Shown: positions 29,017-38,598, counted from the stretch's first letter. The stretch: 64,000 bases of DNA from Microcoleus sp. FACHB-68 (GCF_014695715.1 NZ_JACJOT010000008.1:372001-436000); one strand, 5' to 3'. Notes: generated by a model from the letters alone, not told the origin. Made by a program: numbers and translations.

Positions 29017-29046
29017 TGCGAATTTCTTAGGTTAAATTTCAGGGCG

Positions 29047-29391
29047 TTACATTTGCCCATCCGCGTATTTCTGCCAAAGATGGGCTAATTTCTTGGCCTC
29101 AGAGTGCCACTTCGCAGAAACTAAGTACATCCGCCTAGGGCGTCCGCGTCCTTCCACTTTTTTCCAATAACCTTCGATCGCCCCTTCGTCTTCAAGAAAT
29201 TTGAGAGCGCTGTAAAGTACGGTGTCAGACAGCCGGTAATTTGGGTACTCCGCCTCTAGCTTTTGAATCAGTTCTGTCCCGTAAGAGTCGCCTCGCAGCA
29301 ACATGGATAAGACATAACACACCGTGAGTTCCTTATTCAAATAGATGGGGCGAGGCTCTTGAAAAAATTTATAGACATCGTCAATTCTCAT
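29047..29391 (-). CDS. PadR-family transcriptional regulator
   Basis: 114-residue winged-helix DNA-binding protein. The PadR fold runs from about residue 20 to 100, with the typical LLRGDSYGTELIQKLE helix-turn-helix entry, LSDTVLYSALKFLEDEGAI, and the wing GRGRPRRMYLVS. It lacks the long C-terminal helical domain of larger PadR proteins, so it belongs to the short class. The target is unknown; the long empty region upstream could carry its own operator. Confidence 0.88.
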   Translation of the reverse strand: MRIDDVYKFFQEPRPIYLNKELTVCYVLSMLLRGDSYGTELIQKLEAEYPNYRLSDTVLYSALKFLEDEGAIEGYWKKVEGRGRPRRMYLVSAKWHSEAKKLAHLWQKYADGQM

Positions 29392-30918
29392 CGGCTTCTC
29401 CCCTTGAACCTGCCATCTGACAGTGACTCAAACACTTCACTGTTGCTGTGAACTTTGACATGACAACGACCCCAAAACCCCAATATCAAAACTTTGTCGT
29501 GAAGCACACGAAAGATACAGCAGGGAAATTTCAACCGCTGTCTTTTGTTACTCTCGTCAGAGCAAAATATCCAACCCTTTGTTTCCAAGGCTTTGGCGCT
29601 CTTGAGCCATGTTGGGGAACCCCCAAACCATTTGCTCTCACCCTCAATTCAGACATAATTTTGCTTTCAGCACAAAAAAATATTTTTCTTTTTCCAAAGT
29701 GATAAAAGCTGGAGAAACTCTGGTGCATTTGTTACGGCTATGAGTCTTGCATTGCCCTCTGCATAACGAATTGGGCCGCTCGGTGGCCTCAGATAATTGA
29801 GTTGGTGTAATTCCGTAAAAGTTGAAACTGCTGAACATTACGCTCTCATTCACCGTTGAATTTTACCGTCGTCAATCAAAATAGCATAGACAAAGAAAAA
29901 ACCCGCTACGCTTAAATCTTCTAAGTTCAAAATTTTAAAAAAATTACTTCTTACATAGATTTCCCTTTAAAAATTACAGTCAATGAACAGAAGCAATGCA
30001 CAACTCTCCTGCTCACCAAAAGCTAATAATTTTGGTGTCAGGACAGCACATAGGAATATGGGTAATGACTAAAGCTTAAGCCTCAAAGTAAACCAGCGGG
30101 TGCCAATGTGCAAAACGGCGTGCAGCTTAAAGATTAGGGTGGGCTTAAGTACATTTAGGAGCGTGAAGTTTGCAGCCGGCAAGAGGCTGTCTTCTTTCTA
30201 TGGCTAACTCGTCAGATGCCTAAATCGCCTCAGTAAATTCACTAATTTCGTTATCTAGTGAATTTACTGAATAAATTTTTCTTACAATTAGAGGCTGCGG
30301 CAAATCTTGAAAAGTAATATTTTTAAACAGAAATGAAACCAATATTTTGATATAATTACTAGCTTTTATTTTAAATATTCGATGAACTGCGTACCTATAA
30401 GAACATTGGGTTGGCACTGCTTTCGCATCTCGCCGGCAGCTCTGAGACAAAATGCGATAATCCTAACAACAGCACATCTGACTCCTGACGGACTAACAGG
30501 AAATTTGTTCATCAACCTCTGATTAAAAATTTAGAAAGCTCGATGCCGGCAAGGTCAGGGAAAGAGGGAATCAGTATTGAGAGGGAGAGAAGGGGAGAGA
30601 AATTAATAACAGTTATTTTCGCGAACTTGATGTTAAAGAAATTTACACATTTGCACGTCACAGATTGCCGCCACAGAGGTTGGGCGGGAAAATCTATGTG
30701 CAGTAGATTGGCATAAAAATTATCTTCGCATCTCAACTGGATGCGAGCCGGTTGTAGCGAGATTAACGAGTCGGCTTACGTTTAAATAACCTGGACTTTC
30801 TTTGCAGAATTACCTTTTCAATATTTGTGATTCCTTCTTCCTTTCCTCCCGCTTGACTGCCAAAGCGAATTGGGATGGACATCGTCCACCCCATAATTCG
30901 ACGCGCGAGTAATAGAAT
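29392..30918. other. 1.5-kb region without a convincing gene
   Basis: Several short open frames occur on both strands, but none has a good ribosome-binding site or protein-like composition. The one strong signal is a perfect 15-bp inverted repeat at 30230-30270, described separately. No tRNA was recognised. Confidence 0.5.
30230..30280 (+). terminator. orphan terminator-like hairpin
   Basis: Perfect 15-bp stem (TCAGTAAATTCACTA / TAGTGAATTTACTGA, 11-base loop) followed on the plus strand by ATAAATTTTT. No gene lies upstream on that strand, so it may end an unannotated small RNA. The stem is AT-rich. Confidence 0.45.
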
Positions 30919-32310
30919 TTAAAACTCGATGCTTAAGGGTGCTCTGGGGAAGGGAATTACATCGCGGATATTGCCCATGCCGGTCATAAATTGCACCAAG
31001 CGTTCAAACCCCAAACCAAAGCCGGCGTGAGGCACTGTCCCATACCGGCGCAGATCGAGATACCACCATAATTCTTCTGGATTCATGCCTTGAGCTTGAA
31101 TGCGTCGTTCTAAAATGTCTAGGCGTTCTTCCCGCTGCGATCCGCCAATGATTTCTCCTATTTTGGGAGCGAGGACATCCATTGCCCGAACGGTTTTCTC
31201 ATCATCGTTCAAACGCATATAAAACGCTTTGATGCCTACTGGATAGTCTGTAACAATTGTCGGTTTTTTGAATAATTCTTCAGCGAGATAGCGCTCGTGT
31301 TCTGACTGCAAATCTACACCCCAGGTGGCGGGATACTCAAATTGCCGGTCTGCTTTTTCCAGTAAGGCGATCGCGTCTGTATAGGTGATGCGCTCAAACT
31401 GATTATTGATAATATTGTCAGCAGTGGCAAGAACTGAATTATCAATTCGCTGGTTGAAAAACTCCATATCTTCAGGGCAATTTTCCAACACGGATTTGAA
31501 GATGTGCTTCAGGAACGCCTCGGCTAAATCCATATTTCCTTCGAGATCGCAGAAGGCCATTTCTGGCTCAACCATCCAAAATTCTGCGAGGTGCCGCGAG
31601 GTGTTGGAGTTTTCCGCTCGGAAAGTTGGGCCAAAGGTGTAGACATCGCTAAACGCCATTGCCATCACTTCGGCTTCTAGCTGTCCACTGACGGTTAAAT
31701 AAGCCGGCTTGCCAAAAAAGTCTTGGGTATAGTCTACTTCTTGTTGATCGGTGTGGGGGATCTGCTTGAGGTTTAAGCCGGTGACGCTAAACATTTCACC
31801 GGCACCTTCGCAGTCGCTGGCGGTGATAATGGGCGTGTGCACCCACAGGAAACCCCGTTCTTGAAAAAACTGGTGAATGGCGGTGGCACAGGCATTGCGG
31901 ACTCGGAAAACTGCACCGAGGGTGTTGGTGCGTGCGCGTAAATGGCCAATTGTCCGCAGAAATTCAAAGGAGTGGCGTTTTTTCTGGAGGGGATAGGTTT
32001 CGGGATCGGCTTCGCCATAAACCTTGAGCTCTGAGGCTTTTAACTCAATTCGCTGTCCTTTGGCGGGGGAGGCGACTAAGCTGCCGGTGACTTCTACGGA
32101 TGCGCCGGTGTTGAGCTTTTTGAGGCTTTCTTCATAAGCCGGCAAATCTGGATTGAGTACGACTTGCAGGTTGGCCATTGACGAGCCATCATTGACCTCG
32201 ACAAAGGTGAATTCTTTCAATTCTCGTTTGGTGCGTACCCAACCTTGAATGGTTGCCGGCTCATCAGGTTGGCCATTCCGCAATATTTCTGCAATGCGTC
32301 GAGTTACCAT
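30919..32310 (-). CDS. asnS: asparagine--tRNA ligase
   Basis: Charges tRNA-Asn. The frame is open to 32454, but the true start is the ATG at 32310 ([10 protein letters not shown]), giving the standard 463 residues. An N-terminal OB-fold anticodon domain ([20 protein letters not shown]) is followed by the class IIb catalytic core with motif 2 ([20 protein letters not shown]) and motif 3 ([15 protein letters not shown]). The C-terminus [10 protein letters not shown] is typical. The presence of asnS means Asn-tRNA need not depend on the transamidation route. Confidence 0.97.
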   Translation of the reverse strand: MVTRRIAEILRNGQPDEPATIQGWVRTKRELKEFTFVEVNDGSSMANLQVVLNPDLPAYEESLKKLNTGASVEVTGSLVASPAKGQRIELKASELKVYGEADPETYPLQKKRHSFEFLRTIGHLRARTNTLGAVFRVRNACATAIHQFFQERGFLWVHTPIITASDCEGAGEMFSVTGLNLKQIPHTDQQEVDYTQDFFGKPAYLTVSGQLEAEVMAMAFSDVYTFGPTFRAENSNTSRHLAEFWMVEPEMAFCDLEGNMDLAEAFLKHIFKSVLENCPEDMEFFNQRIDNSVLATADNIINNQFERITYTDAIALLEKADRQFEYPATWGVDLQSEHERYLAEELFKKPTIVTDYPVGIKAFYMRLNDDEKTVRAMDVLAPKIGEIIGGSQREERLDILERRIQAQGMNPEELWWYLDLRRYGTVPHAGFGLGFERLVQFMTGMGNIRDVIPFPRAPLSIEF

Positions 32311-32384
32311 AAAAAATTTTAAATTTTGAGTGATGGCTGATTTGCCTGCCCGCATAGGGCAGACAAGGGATAATTTTTTAGCGT

Positions 32385-32774
32385 CTATCCCGTACAAGAT
32401 TTTAATATCCAGCCTACAACAATGCCGAGTCCTCCGAAGCGCACGGCTTGCCAAAAGGGTTCTTTGAGGCTACCCCAAGTGAACAGGCTGCTTTCTAAAT
32501 TAAGTTCTATGGTTTCTAATTCTTCTTGAATTCGCCGCAATTCGTCTTGCAGTTGCCGGCTGCGAGTTTGCCGCAGTTCTTTCTTCACTTGCTTTTGGCG
32601 TTCCTGAAGTTCTGCCTGCCGGCTACGATCTTGCTGAATTTGCTGATAACGTTCTTTGAGCGCTTGAAGATAGCTCTCAGTTTCTAACAGCGCTTGCTCA
32701 AAGTCTTGCTCCTCTGGGTTGCTTGAGGCGGGATGAGCGGGATCACTGGAGGAGGGTTCAGGAGTGGAGTTCAT
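32385..32774 (-). CDS. coiled-coil protein with C-terminal membrane helix
   Basis: 129-residue protein that I do not recognise as a characterised family. A Ser/Pro-rich acidic N-terminus (1-25) leads into a long charged coiled coil (about 25-95, rich in Gln, Glu and Arg), then one hydrophobic helix near the C-terminus ([14 protein letters not shown]). It is probably anchored in a membrane by its tail. It lies 74 bases upstream of asnS on the same strand and is divergent from the next gene, with only 24 bases between starts. Confidence 0.7.
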   Translation of the reverse strand: MNSTPEPSSSDPAHPASSNPEEQDFEQALLETESYLQALKERYQQIQQDRSRQAELQERQKQVKKELRQTRSRQLQDELRRIQEELETIELNLESSLFTWGSLKEPFWQAVRFGGLGIVVGWILKSCTG

Positions 32775-32798
32775 GCCGGCATTGTAGAGTATAGGTAA

Positions 32799-33143
32799 AT
32801 GTCAACCCTGGATGCTGCTTTTAGTATGCCTGACTCTACGCCCACTCGCGCCATCGTTTCTGCCGGTTTAGAGAGTCCTCGTACCGGCAACCTGCAAGAA
32901 TTTAGCACTTTGGAATTAGCCCAAGCACTAGCAGAGCGATTGGCCATCACTGAAAAAGATTGGCACCGATTAAAGTCTAACCGCCCCGCGCGGGCACGTG
33001 AGCAAGTCGCCGCCGCTCTGGTATTTCTGCTTAAAGACAACCCGGAGGAAGCGATCGGGAGGCTCCAACAAGCGGTTGGCTGGTTAGATCGCTCGGTATC
33101 CGCACCGCCTTGCCCGACTCATGGCCACAAGCGGGAACAATAA
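32799..33143 (+). CDS. small cyanobacterial protein (DUF6439-like)
   Basis: 114-residue soluble protein. The conserved-looking core (about 35-95: STLELAQALAERLAI, DWHRLKSNRPARAREQVAAA) is helical and basic, and the tail holds a CPTHGHK motif. It resembles a small cyanobacterial family of unknown function; the DUF6439 name is from memory. An in-frame ATG at 32826 is an alternative start and would leave more room for the divergent promoter. Confidence 0.65.
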   Translation: MSTLDAAFSMPDSTPTRAIVSAGLESPRTGNLQEFSTLELAQALAERLAITEKDWHRLKSNRPARAREQVAAALVFLLKDNPEEAIGRLQQAVGWLDRSVSAPPCPTHGHKREQ

Positions 33144-33179
33144 GGTTTGTGTTTGGTCGGTTGTTAAGCGCCGGCAATT

Positions 33180-33632
33180 TTAAGAAACAAGGGGTAGCCG
33201 GGAACGACTACCCACTTTTTTGCAAAGTCTGAGTTCTGTCCCTTCGGAGTTCCAGTGGACTTGATCAAAAATTTGATATAAGATAAACAATCCGCGCCCA
33301 CACTCTCCCTCATCGCAGGGTAGCTGATCGTTGTACTCTGTTGGGCAATTGCACGGCGGAGGCGTAAAGCCATCACCTTGATCGGTGATTGTCCACCAGT
33401 ATTGATCGGCGATTGCGGAGAAACGGACGGCAACCGTTTTACTGGGATCGAGCTGATTCCCATGCTTCGCGGCGTTTACTAATGCTTCTTGAAGACCTAA
33501 GCGGAGTTCCGCTCGCCATTGTTCGGGAATCTCTGCAAGCAGTAAATCTAGAATTGGGCAAAGATAGAGTGTGGAGGCAAAGCTAATAGTTCCCAAGGTA
33601 CGTTCCTGGGGACGAATTGAGATAGCAATCAC
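33180..33632 (-). CDS. RsbW-like ATP-binding protein (anti-sigma factor type)
   Basis: 150-residue single-domain HATPase_c protein of the anti-sigma/serine kinase class. The N-box is GLQEALVNAAKHGN, G1 is DQGDGF and G2 is GRGLFI. It has no sensor or dimerisation domain. Such proteins phosphorylate an anti-sigma antagonist or bind a sigma factor; no partner gene is next to it. The insert PPPCNCPTEYNDQLPCDEGE between G1 and G2 contains three cysteines, which is unusual and could respond to redox or metal (inference). Confidence 0.8.
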   Translation of the reverse strand: MIAISIRPQERTLGTISFASTLYLCPILDLLLAEIPEQWRAELRLGLQEALVNAAKHGNQLDPSKTVAVRFSAIADQYWWTITDQGDGFTPPPCNCPTEYNDQLPCDEGECGRGLFILYQIFDQVHWNSEGTELRLCKKVGSRSRLPLVS

Positions 33633-34161
33633 AAGTAAAACCCCGCAGCTTAGACGTGGATAGACTTAATTTGGCTGTGCAATGCCCCTGAAATCATTGA
33701 ACGGTCATGTTGCACTCCTGCCTTGAGTCAGTCAACAACTCATTGCGCTCACCAGAGTTCACAAGCTGGGTTCCAATATTTACAATTCACAGTTAGAAAA
33801 TGCTATGCTGCCGGTGAAGCAGAGTGTTTAGTTCATAAAGCGGGCAGTTACCAGAAGGATTCAGCCTTCAGGCCGGCTCTGCCTAGCTGAGTCGTTAGCT
33901 GGATTCAACGCTTGGTTGTTGGTGATTCTCATCAGCAGGCTTGGTTCGCTTCAAGGTATTTTTAATCTCCAGATAAACCACACCATGCTTGTGACCTGAA
34001 TCACTAACTGCCTTCCTCTTTTATTGTACAGAAATGCTCTGAAAAAACTAGAGGGTTTGGCCTAGAAGCTGATAAAAATAGGCTTCCCTCTTCCTTTATA
34101 ACGCTTGGAACCTTGATAAATCAAGAGGTTCAAGCGATCATAAATTTATAGACGAGCGGAC
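33633..34161. other. intergenic region
   Basis: About 530 bases between two leftward genes. No ORF, tRNA or strong terminator was found. A weak GAAGC...GCTTC inverted repeat near 34067-34088 is the only structure noted. Confidence 0.4.
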
Positions 34162-35082
34162 TCAGCGAAGCGGGGCATTCGGATTGCGGGCGCGTTGCAA
34201 CTGCTCCTCAGCGCTGGCAGCCCACTGAGCGTTACCTTGAGCAGCATAGAGACTTTTGGCGTATTGCAGAACTTGTTGCGCCTCGCTATAGCGACCCTGG
34301 CGCAGAAACACCAGCCCAGCACCATAATAGGCATTGGCATAGTTAGGATTGGCTTCAGAGGCGCGGCGGAAGGACTTGATGGCTTCTTCTAGCTCACCTT
34401 GGTTGAATTGGATGGAGCCGAGATTGTAGTGGGCTTCTGGGTAATTGGGGGTGATTTTAATCGCTCTGCGGAAAGCGTCTTTGGCTTTATCGAGGTTGCC
34501 TTGTTGCAGGTAAGCTAAGCCCAAATGGTAAGCCGGCTCTGGTGCTTTGGGGCTGTACTGGATCGCCTGTGTATGGGAGGTAATGGCTTCTTCTACTAAG
34601 CCTTGCTGCGCTAGCACCAAACCGAGGTTATAGCGGGCTAATCCGAGTTGGGGATCAAGTTCGACTGCGCGTTGCAAGTATTCTCGCGCTTGGGTGAGGT
34701 TGTTGCCTTCTAAAAGCGCTGCCCCTAAATTTGCGTAGGCAAGGGCAAAACGGGGATCGGCTTGCGTTGCTCTGTGAAAGGCATCGGCGGCGGCTTGTAG
34801 CTGTCCCTGCTGCCGCAAAGCGAGTCCTAAGTTGTAATGTGCCGGTGCCAAGTTTGGCTCTAATTCGGTTGCTTGCCGGAAAGCGGCTGTTGCTTGGGGA
34901 ACATGGCCACGTTGAATTAACTGCAGCCCTTGGTTGACCAATTCACCGGCTGTCCTGCCATTTTGCTGAGCTTGAGCGATTGGCTCAGCAAACACCGGCA
35001 TTAAGGCTGCCGGTGTGCCAAACCCGACGCACAGCATTACAGCCAGCCACCCTCTGCGCTTGGGTTTAAATGATAATTGCAT
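34162..35082 (-). CDS. exported tetratricopeptide-repeat protein
   Basis: About 306 residues. An open frame begins at a TTG at 35100, but the ATG at 35082 (MQLSFKPKRRG) with GGAGG about 11 bases upstream is preferred. Basic residues and a hydrophobic stretch ending PVFAEP form a signal peptide. Seven TPR units then run from about residue 50 to 285 (for example PEAHYNLGSIQFNQGELEEA), ideal for protein-protein contacts. It is probably periplasmic or lipid-face attached. The partner is unknown, and it stands alone. Confidence 0.85.
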   Translation of the reverse strand: MQLSFKPKRRGWLAVMLCVGFGTPAALMPVFAEPIAQAQQNGRTAGELVNQGLQLIQRGHVPQATAAFRQATELEPNLAPAHYNLGLALRQQGQLQAAADAFHRATQADPRFALAYANLGAALLEGNNLTQAREYLQRAVELDPQLGLARYNLGLVLAQQGLVEEAITSHTQAIQYSPKAPEPAYHLGLAYLQQGNLDKAKDAFRRAIKITPNYPEAHYNLGSIQFNQGELEEAIKSFRRASEANPNYANAYYGAGLVFLRQGRYSEAQQVLQYAKSLYAAQGNAQWAASAEEQLQRARNPNAPLR

Positions 35083-35173
35083 CCAGTTTTCTGCCTCCAA
35101 CTTTCGGTTTCACACAGTTCTATTAATTTTTTTAACTGTTATTTGCCTAAATGTTAAGGCTTCCTAGAGTGCT

Positions 35174-35215
35174 CAGTCCTGAGTCCTGAGTCCTGAGTCC
35201 TGAGTCCTGAGTGGG
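35174..35215. repeat. GAGTCCT heptamer tandem repeat (STRR)
   Basis: Four exact GAGTCCT units in a row (35181-35208), with one-off variants on both sides (CAGTCCT, GAGTGGG). It is followed by imperfect purine-rich repeats. Confidence 0.9.
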
Positions 35216-35557
35216 AAAGAGTAAGAGAGTAGAAGAGTAGGAGAGAGTCAGAGAGTGGTAATGTGATCCGGGGAATGGAAAAAAAACTTGTCAGTACAAA
35301 CTTGTTCTAACTTTTTGGATAGCATCTTGTTGATAGTTTTTGTGATTGCATTGGGTTTGAATTACAAAAGTTAGCAATAATTTGCAATAATTTATATATT
35401 TTAACTTGTATGAAAAATAAGTTTAAGAGAAACTACAGTTTTTATTTCAAAGGCGTAAGAATAAGGTAATCTCAAAAACATAAAGGAGACGTTAAAGAAC
35501 TCATCAGGAACTGCTGGGATCGCTAAGCGCAGGGGCGGCAGCGATCAGATTGGCAAA

Positions 35558-35722
35558 CTAACCTACACCGGCTTCCTGATATCTAACGCCAACAGCAAAC
35601 TCATCTGTTGCGAGGAAACCTAGCGGATTGAGAAAATTAGGGATCAAATTTTTCGACTGATTGTTATCAGAAAATTCTTGGAGAACATTCAGCCAGTTGC
35701 TTAATTTATTAAACACTTGCAT
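35558..35722 (-). CDS. candidate 54-residue protein
   Basis: A short ORF starting MQVFNKLSNWLNVLQEFSDN and ending ATDEFAVGVRYQEAGVG. Composition is protein-like: an amphipathic N-terminal helix, then NFLNPLGFL. There is no Shine-Dalgarno sequence. It is divergent from the EF-G paralog (24 bases between starts) and is followed by a short inverted repeat at 35518-35546. Unrecognised; it may be a conserved small cyanobacterial protein or chance. Confidence 0.4.
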   Translation of the reverse strand: MQVFNKLSNWLNVLQEFSDNNQSKNLIPNFLNPLGFLATDEFAVGVRYQEAGVG

Positions 35723-35745
35723 CGTATGGATTTTCGGGAGGAAGT

Positions 35746-37812
35746 ATGAACCAAAAAGTTGTTTCGGGCTTGCGTAACGTCGCAATTGTTGGCCCATATT
35801 TAAGTGGAAAAACGACATTACTCGAAAGTTTATTGTTCGTCACCGGCACGATTTCTCGTAAAGGTAGTGTCAAAGAAGGAAACACAGTTGGCGACAGTTC
35901 AACTGAAGCGCGTGACCGGCAGATGAGTGTAGAGGTTTCTGCCGCGAGTACAGAATACGGTGATATTCGCTTCACGTTTCTCGACTGTCCGGGATCAGTA
36001 GAATTTGCTCAAGAAACTTATAATGCTTTAATCGGTGCCGGCGCGGCGGTTGTTGTCTGTGAACCCGATCCGGCACGGGTTCTAACTTTAGCGCCTTTGT
36101 TTAAATTCCTTGATGATTGGCAGATCCCGCACTTAGTCTTCATTAATAAAATGGATCGGGTCTGTACAGACGAGGTTCGCTGCACGACCAACTTTATAGA
36201 AGTGCTAAATGCGCTTAAGTCGGTTTCTTCTCGTCCCATCGTGCCGCATCAATACCCCATTGGCCAAGGGGATCAGGTGGTCGGCTTTATCGATTTGGTG
36301 AGTGAACAGGCTTACCACTACCACCCTGGTGCGCCGGCAGATCCGGTACCGATGCCAGAGTCTTTAAAAGAGCAGGAACAAGCGGCGCGAACTCAAATGT
36401 TAGAAGAGTTGGCCAATTTTGACGATCACCTGCTAGAAGAATTGCTAGAGGAAATTAATCCGTCCCAAGAAGAAATTATCCAAGATTTGAAGATGGAATT
36501 GGGGGCGGATTTAATTGTGCCGGTGTTTATTGGCGTAGCTGAGCAAGATTATGGAGTGCGCCCGCTTTTAGAGGCGCTGTTGCGGGAAGCACCGGCACCG
36601 GAAACAACGGCAGAACGCCGAGGTATTATCCTCCATGCCACGGAACCCTTGGCCCAAGTGCTGAAAACGTATTACACACCTCAAGGCGGTAAGATGTCGC
36701 TGGTGCGGGTTTGGCAGGGTCAGCTTACGGATGGAATGGTACTCAATGGCGTGCGTGCCGGCGGCCTTTACCGGATGATGGGCCAGCAAACGCAAGGTTT
36801 GCAGACAGCTGGTGCCGGCGAGGTTGTGGCGCTGGCGCGGATGGAGGGGATCAAAACCGGCGATACGTTAACCACCAGTGGGCAGGCATCGAGTGAATTG
36901 CCCAAAGCGGAACAGTTGAAGCCGGTGTTCGCGTTGGCCATTGCCCCCGAAAAGCGCAACGATGAAGTGAAACTGACCGGCGCACTGTCCAAGTTGTTGG
37001 AAGAAGATCCCGCCCTGGCTTGGGAGCAACATGGAGACACCCACGAAATTATTCTTTGGGGACAAGGTGAGATTCACCTGAAGGTTGCCCTGGATCGGCT
37101 ACGGCGCAAATATAATCTGCCGATGGTGACGCATCTGCCGCACGTTCCGTATAAGGAAACGATTCGCAAGCCAGTTTCCTCGGTACATGGGCGCTACAAG
37201 CATCAAAGCGGCGGACATGGCCAGTTTGGGGATGTTTATCTAGATATTAAGCCGGTGTCTCGTGGAGAAGGCTTTAATTTCAGTGAGACAATTGTGGGCG
37301 GTGCAGTGCCGAGGCAGTATATCCCTGGCGTAGAAACCGGCGTGCGGGAATTTCTGGAACATGGCCCGCTAGGATTCCCCGTGGTGGATATTGCGGTGAC
37401 GCTCACGAATGGGTCTTACCACACGGTGGACAGTTCGGAACAGGCGTTTAAGCAAGCGGCGCGTCTGGCGATGCAAGAGGGGATGGCCAAGTGTGAGCCA
37501 ACACTGCTGGAACCAATCTCCTCGGTTGAGATTTGTGCGCCAAATGAGTTTACTTCTAAAATGATGCAGCTAATTAGCGGGCGTCGTGGCCAAATTTTGG
37601 GCTATGAACCGATCTCTGATTGGAAGGGATGGGATAAGGTTTCGGCTTATTTGCCGCAAGCAGAAATGCAGGATTTAATTGTGGAGTTGCGTTCCCTGAC
37701 GATGGGGGTTGGTTTCTTCCACTGGCAGTTTGATCACTTGCAAGAGGTGCCAGAACCTTTGGCGAAGCGGGTGCTAGGGAATGGCAATGGTAATGGTAAG
37801 AATAATCACTAA
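35746..37812 (+). CDS. elongation factor G-like translational GTPase (EF-G paralog)
   Basis: 688-residue paralog of EF-G with all five domains. GGAGG five bases before the ATG supports the start. G1 is GPYLSGKTT instead of the usual GHIDAGKTT; G4 is NKMD. G3 reads DCPGSVEF where true EF-G has DTPGHVDF, so the catalytic histidine is replaced by serine. Domain IV has the KHQSGGHGQFGDV loop. A Gly/Asn-rich tail (GNGNGNGKNN) ends the protein. It is not the main EF-G, which should be in a str operon elsewhere. It belongs with the FusA2/EF-G-2-like group of uncertain function, possibly regulatory or stress-related. Confidence 0.88.
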   Translation: MNQKVVSGLRNVAIVGPYLSGKTTLLESLLFVTGTISRKGSVKEGNTVGDSSTEARDRQMSVEVSAASTEYGDIRFTFLDCPGSVEFAQETYNALIGAGAAVVVCEPDPARVLTLAPLFKFLDDWQIPHLVFINKMDRVCTDEVRCTTNFIEVLNALKSVSSRPIVPHQYPIGQGDQVVGFIDLVSEQAYHYHPGAPADPVPMPESLKEQEQAARTQMLEELANFDDHLLEELLEEINPSQEEIIQDLKMELGADLIVPVFIGVAEQDYGVRPLLEALLREAPAPETTAERRGIILHATEPLAQVLKTYYTPQGGKMSLVRVWQGQLTDGMVLNGVRAGGLYRMMGQQTQGLQTAGAGEVVALARMEGIKTGDTLTTSGQASSELPKAEQLKPVFALAIAPEKRNDEVKLTGALSKLLEEDPALAWEQHGDTHEIILWGQGEIHLKVALDRLRRKYNLPMVTHLPHVPYKETIRKPVSSVHGRYKHQSGGHGQFGDVYLDIKPVSRGEGFNFSETIVGGAVPRQYIPGVETGVREFLEHGPLGFPVVDIAVTLTNGSYHTVDSSEQAFKQAARLAMQEGMAKCEPTLLEPISSVEICAPNEFTSKMMQLISGRRGQILGYEPISDWKGWDKVSAYLPQAEMQDLIVELRSLTMGVGFFHWQFDHLQEVPEPLAKRVLGNGNGNGKNNH

Positions 37813-37845
37813 TTTGCCTGCCGATTAATTTAGCAATGACAAATG

Positions 37846-37875
37846 AAGCCCGTGCCGGCACACGGGCTTTTTTTT
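37846..37875 (+). terminator. Rho-independent terminator of the EF-G paralog
   Basis: 9-bp stem AAGCCCGTG / CACGGGCTT with a CCGGCA loop and an eight-T tract. It stands in the 69-base gap before the convergent Uma2 gene. Confidence 0.9.
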
Positions 37876-37881
37876 GCCGGC

Positions 37882-38598
37882 TTACAATTGGTTGGGATCA
37901 ACGCCCATTTCCCGCAGTCGTGCTTCTAAGGCTTGTGCTCGCCGGCGTTCTTCTTCTAGCTGAGTTTCTGCCTGTTGAGCGCGATCTTCTGCTTGGTGTG
38001 CGCGGTTTTCTGCCTCTTGTCGCTGCCGGTCAAGTTCTATAAAGTTGAGAAATGGCTGGTTATCTGGGCGATAAATAATCAGAATATCTTGCGATAGCTC
38101 AAAGCGCACACCAAGTCTAGGACTGACCCAATCGGTCATGTCGTCAATTAATTCTAATTTATCGTTGTGACGCTGCCAGCCGGTTAAGTCTGCTGTATCC
38201 GGGTCATATATATAGTATTCTTCGACGCCGTAGCGTTCGTAAAAATCGAATTTTTTGGCCATTTGAGAAGGCCGGTTTCGCGGCGACCAAATTTCAAAGG
38301 CGACTTGCGGAGGAATATTGTTTTCTTCCCATTGTTTATAGGAACCCCGGTGTCCTTTTGGCCGGCCTAAAGCGACCATAACATCGGGTGCTTGACGGAT
38401 TTTATTATCACCTTGGACGGGATACCATAAAAGATCGCCGGCGACGAATACATTGGGTTCATTGGCAAACAGTAACTCTAAGTTTTCTTTGATATATACA
38501 ATTAATTCAAATTGTTTGGTATTGTCTGCCATCGGTTCGCCGTCGCTGTCGGGGTAGATGATGTCTTCTGAGATAGAAGATGGCTCTTGGATCAGCAT
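37882..38598 (-). CDS. Uma2-family (DUF820) putative restriction endonuclease
   Basis: 238-residue member of a PD-(D/E)XK-fold family that is greatly expanded in cyanobacteria. Core motifs include GDLLWYPVQGD, RQAPDVMVALG (active-site Asp), VAFEIWSPRNRP (Glu) and KKFDFYERYGVEEYYIYDPD (Lys, Tyr). After about residue 185 it switches to a charged heptad-rich coiled coil made of AEDRAQQAE-type units, ending in EMGVDPNQL. Nuclease activity is inferred from the fold only. Many copies per genome are normal, so it says little about its neighbours. Confidence 0.88.
   Translation of the reverse strand: MLIQEPSSISEDIIYPDSDGEPMADNTKQFELIVYIKENLELLFANEPNVFVAGDLLWYPVQGDNKIRQAPDVMVALGRPKGHRGSYKQWEENNIPPQVAFEIWSPRNRPSQMAKKFDFYERYGVEEYYIYDPDTADLTGWQRHNDKLELIDDMTDWVSPRLGVRFELSQDILIIYRPDNQPFLNFIELDRQRQEAENRAHQAEDRAQQAETQLEEERRRAQALEARLREMGVDPNQL

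Larger units (their letters stand above)
35083..35745. other. intergenic region with STRRs and a small ORF
   Basis: Contains the heptamer repeat at 35174-35215, a purine-rich AGAGAGTA-like stretch to about 35262, an AT-rich tract, a GATCGCT/AGCGATC hairpin at 35518-35546, and the small leftward ORF at 35558-35722. Confidence 0.5.

Noticed and set aside
29448-29853. Three overlapping short ORFs on both strands
   Set aside because: Low-complexity, no start signals; likely random frames in AT-rich DNA.
30220-30736. Two leftward ORFs in the gene-free region
   Set aside because: One runs through the perfect hairpin; neither has a start signal.
32311-32454. 48-residue N-terminal extension of asnS
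   Set aside because: Internal ATG at 32310 gives the standard family N-terminus and length; the extension overlaps the upstream gene.
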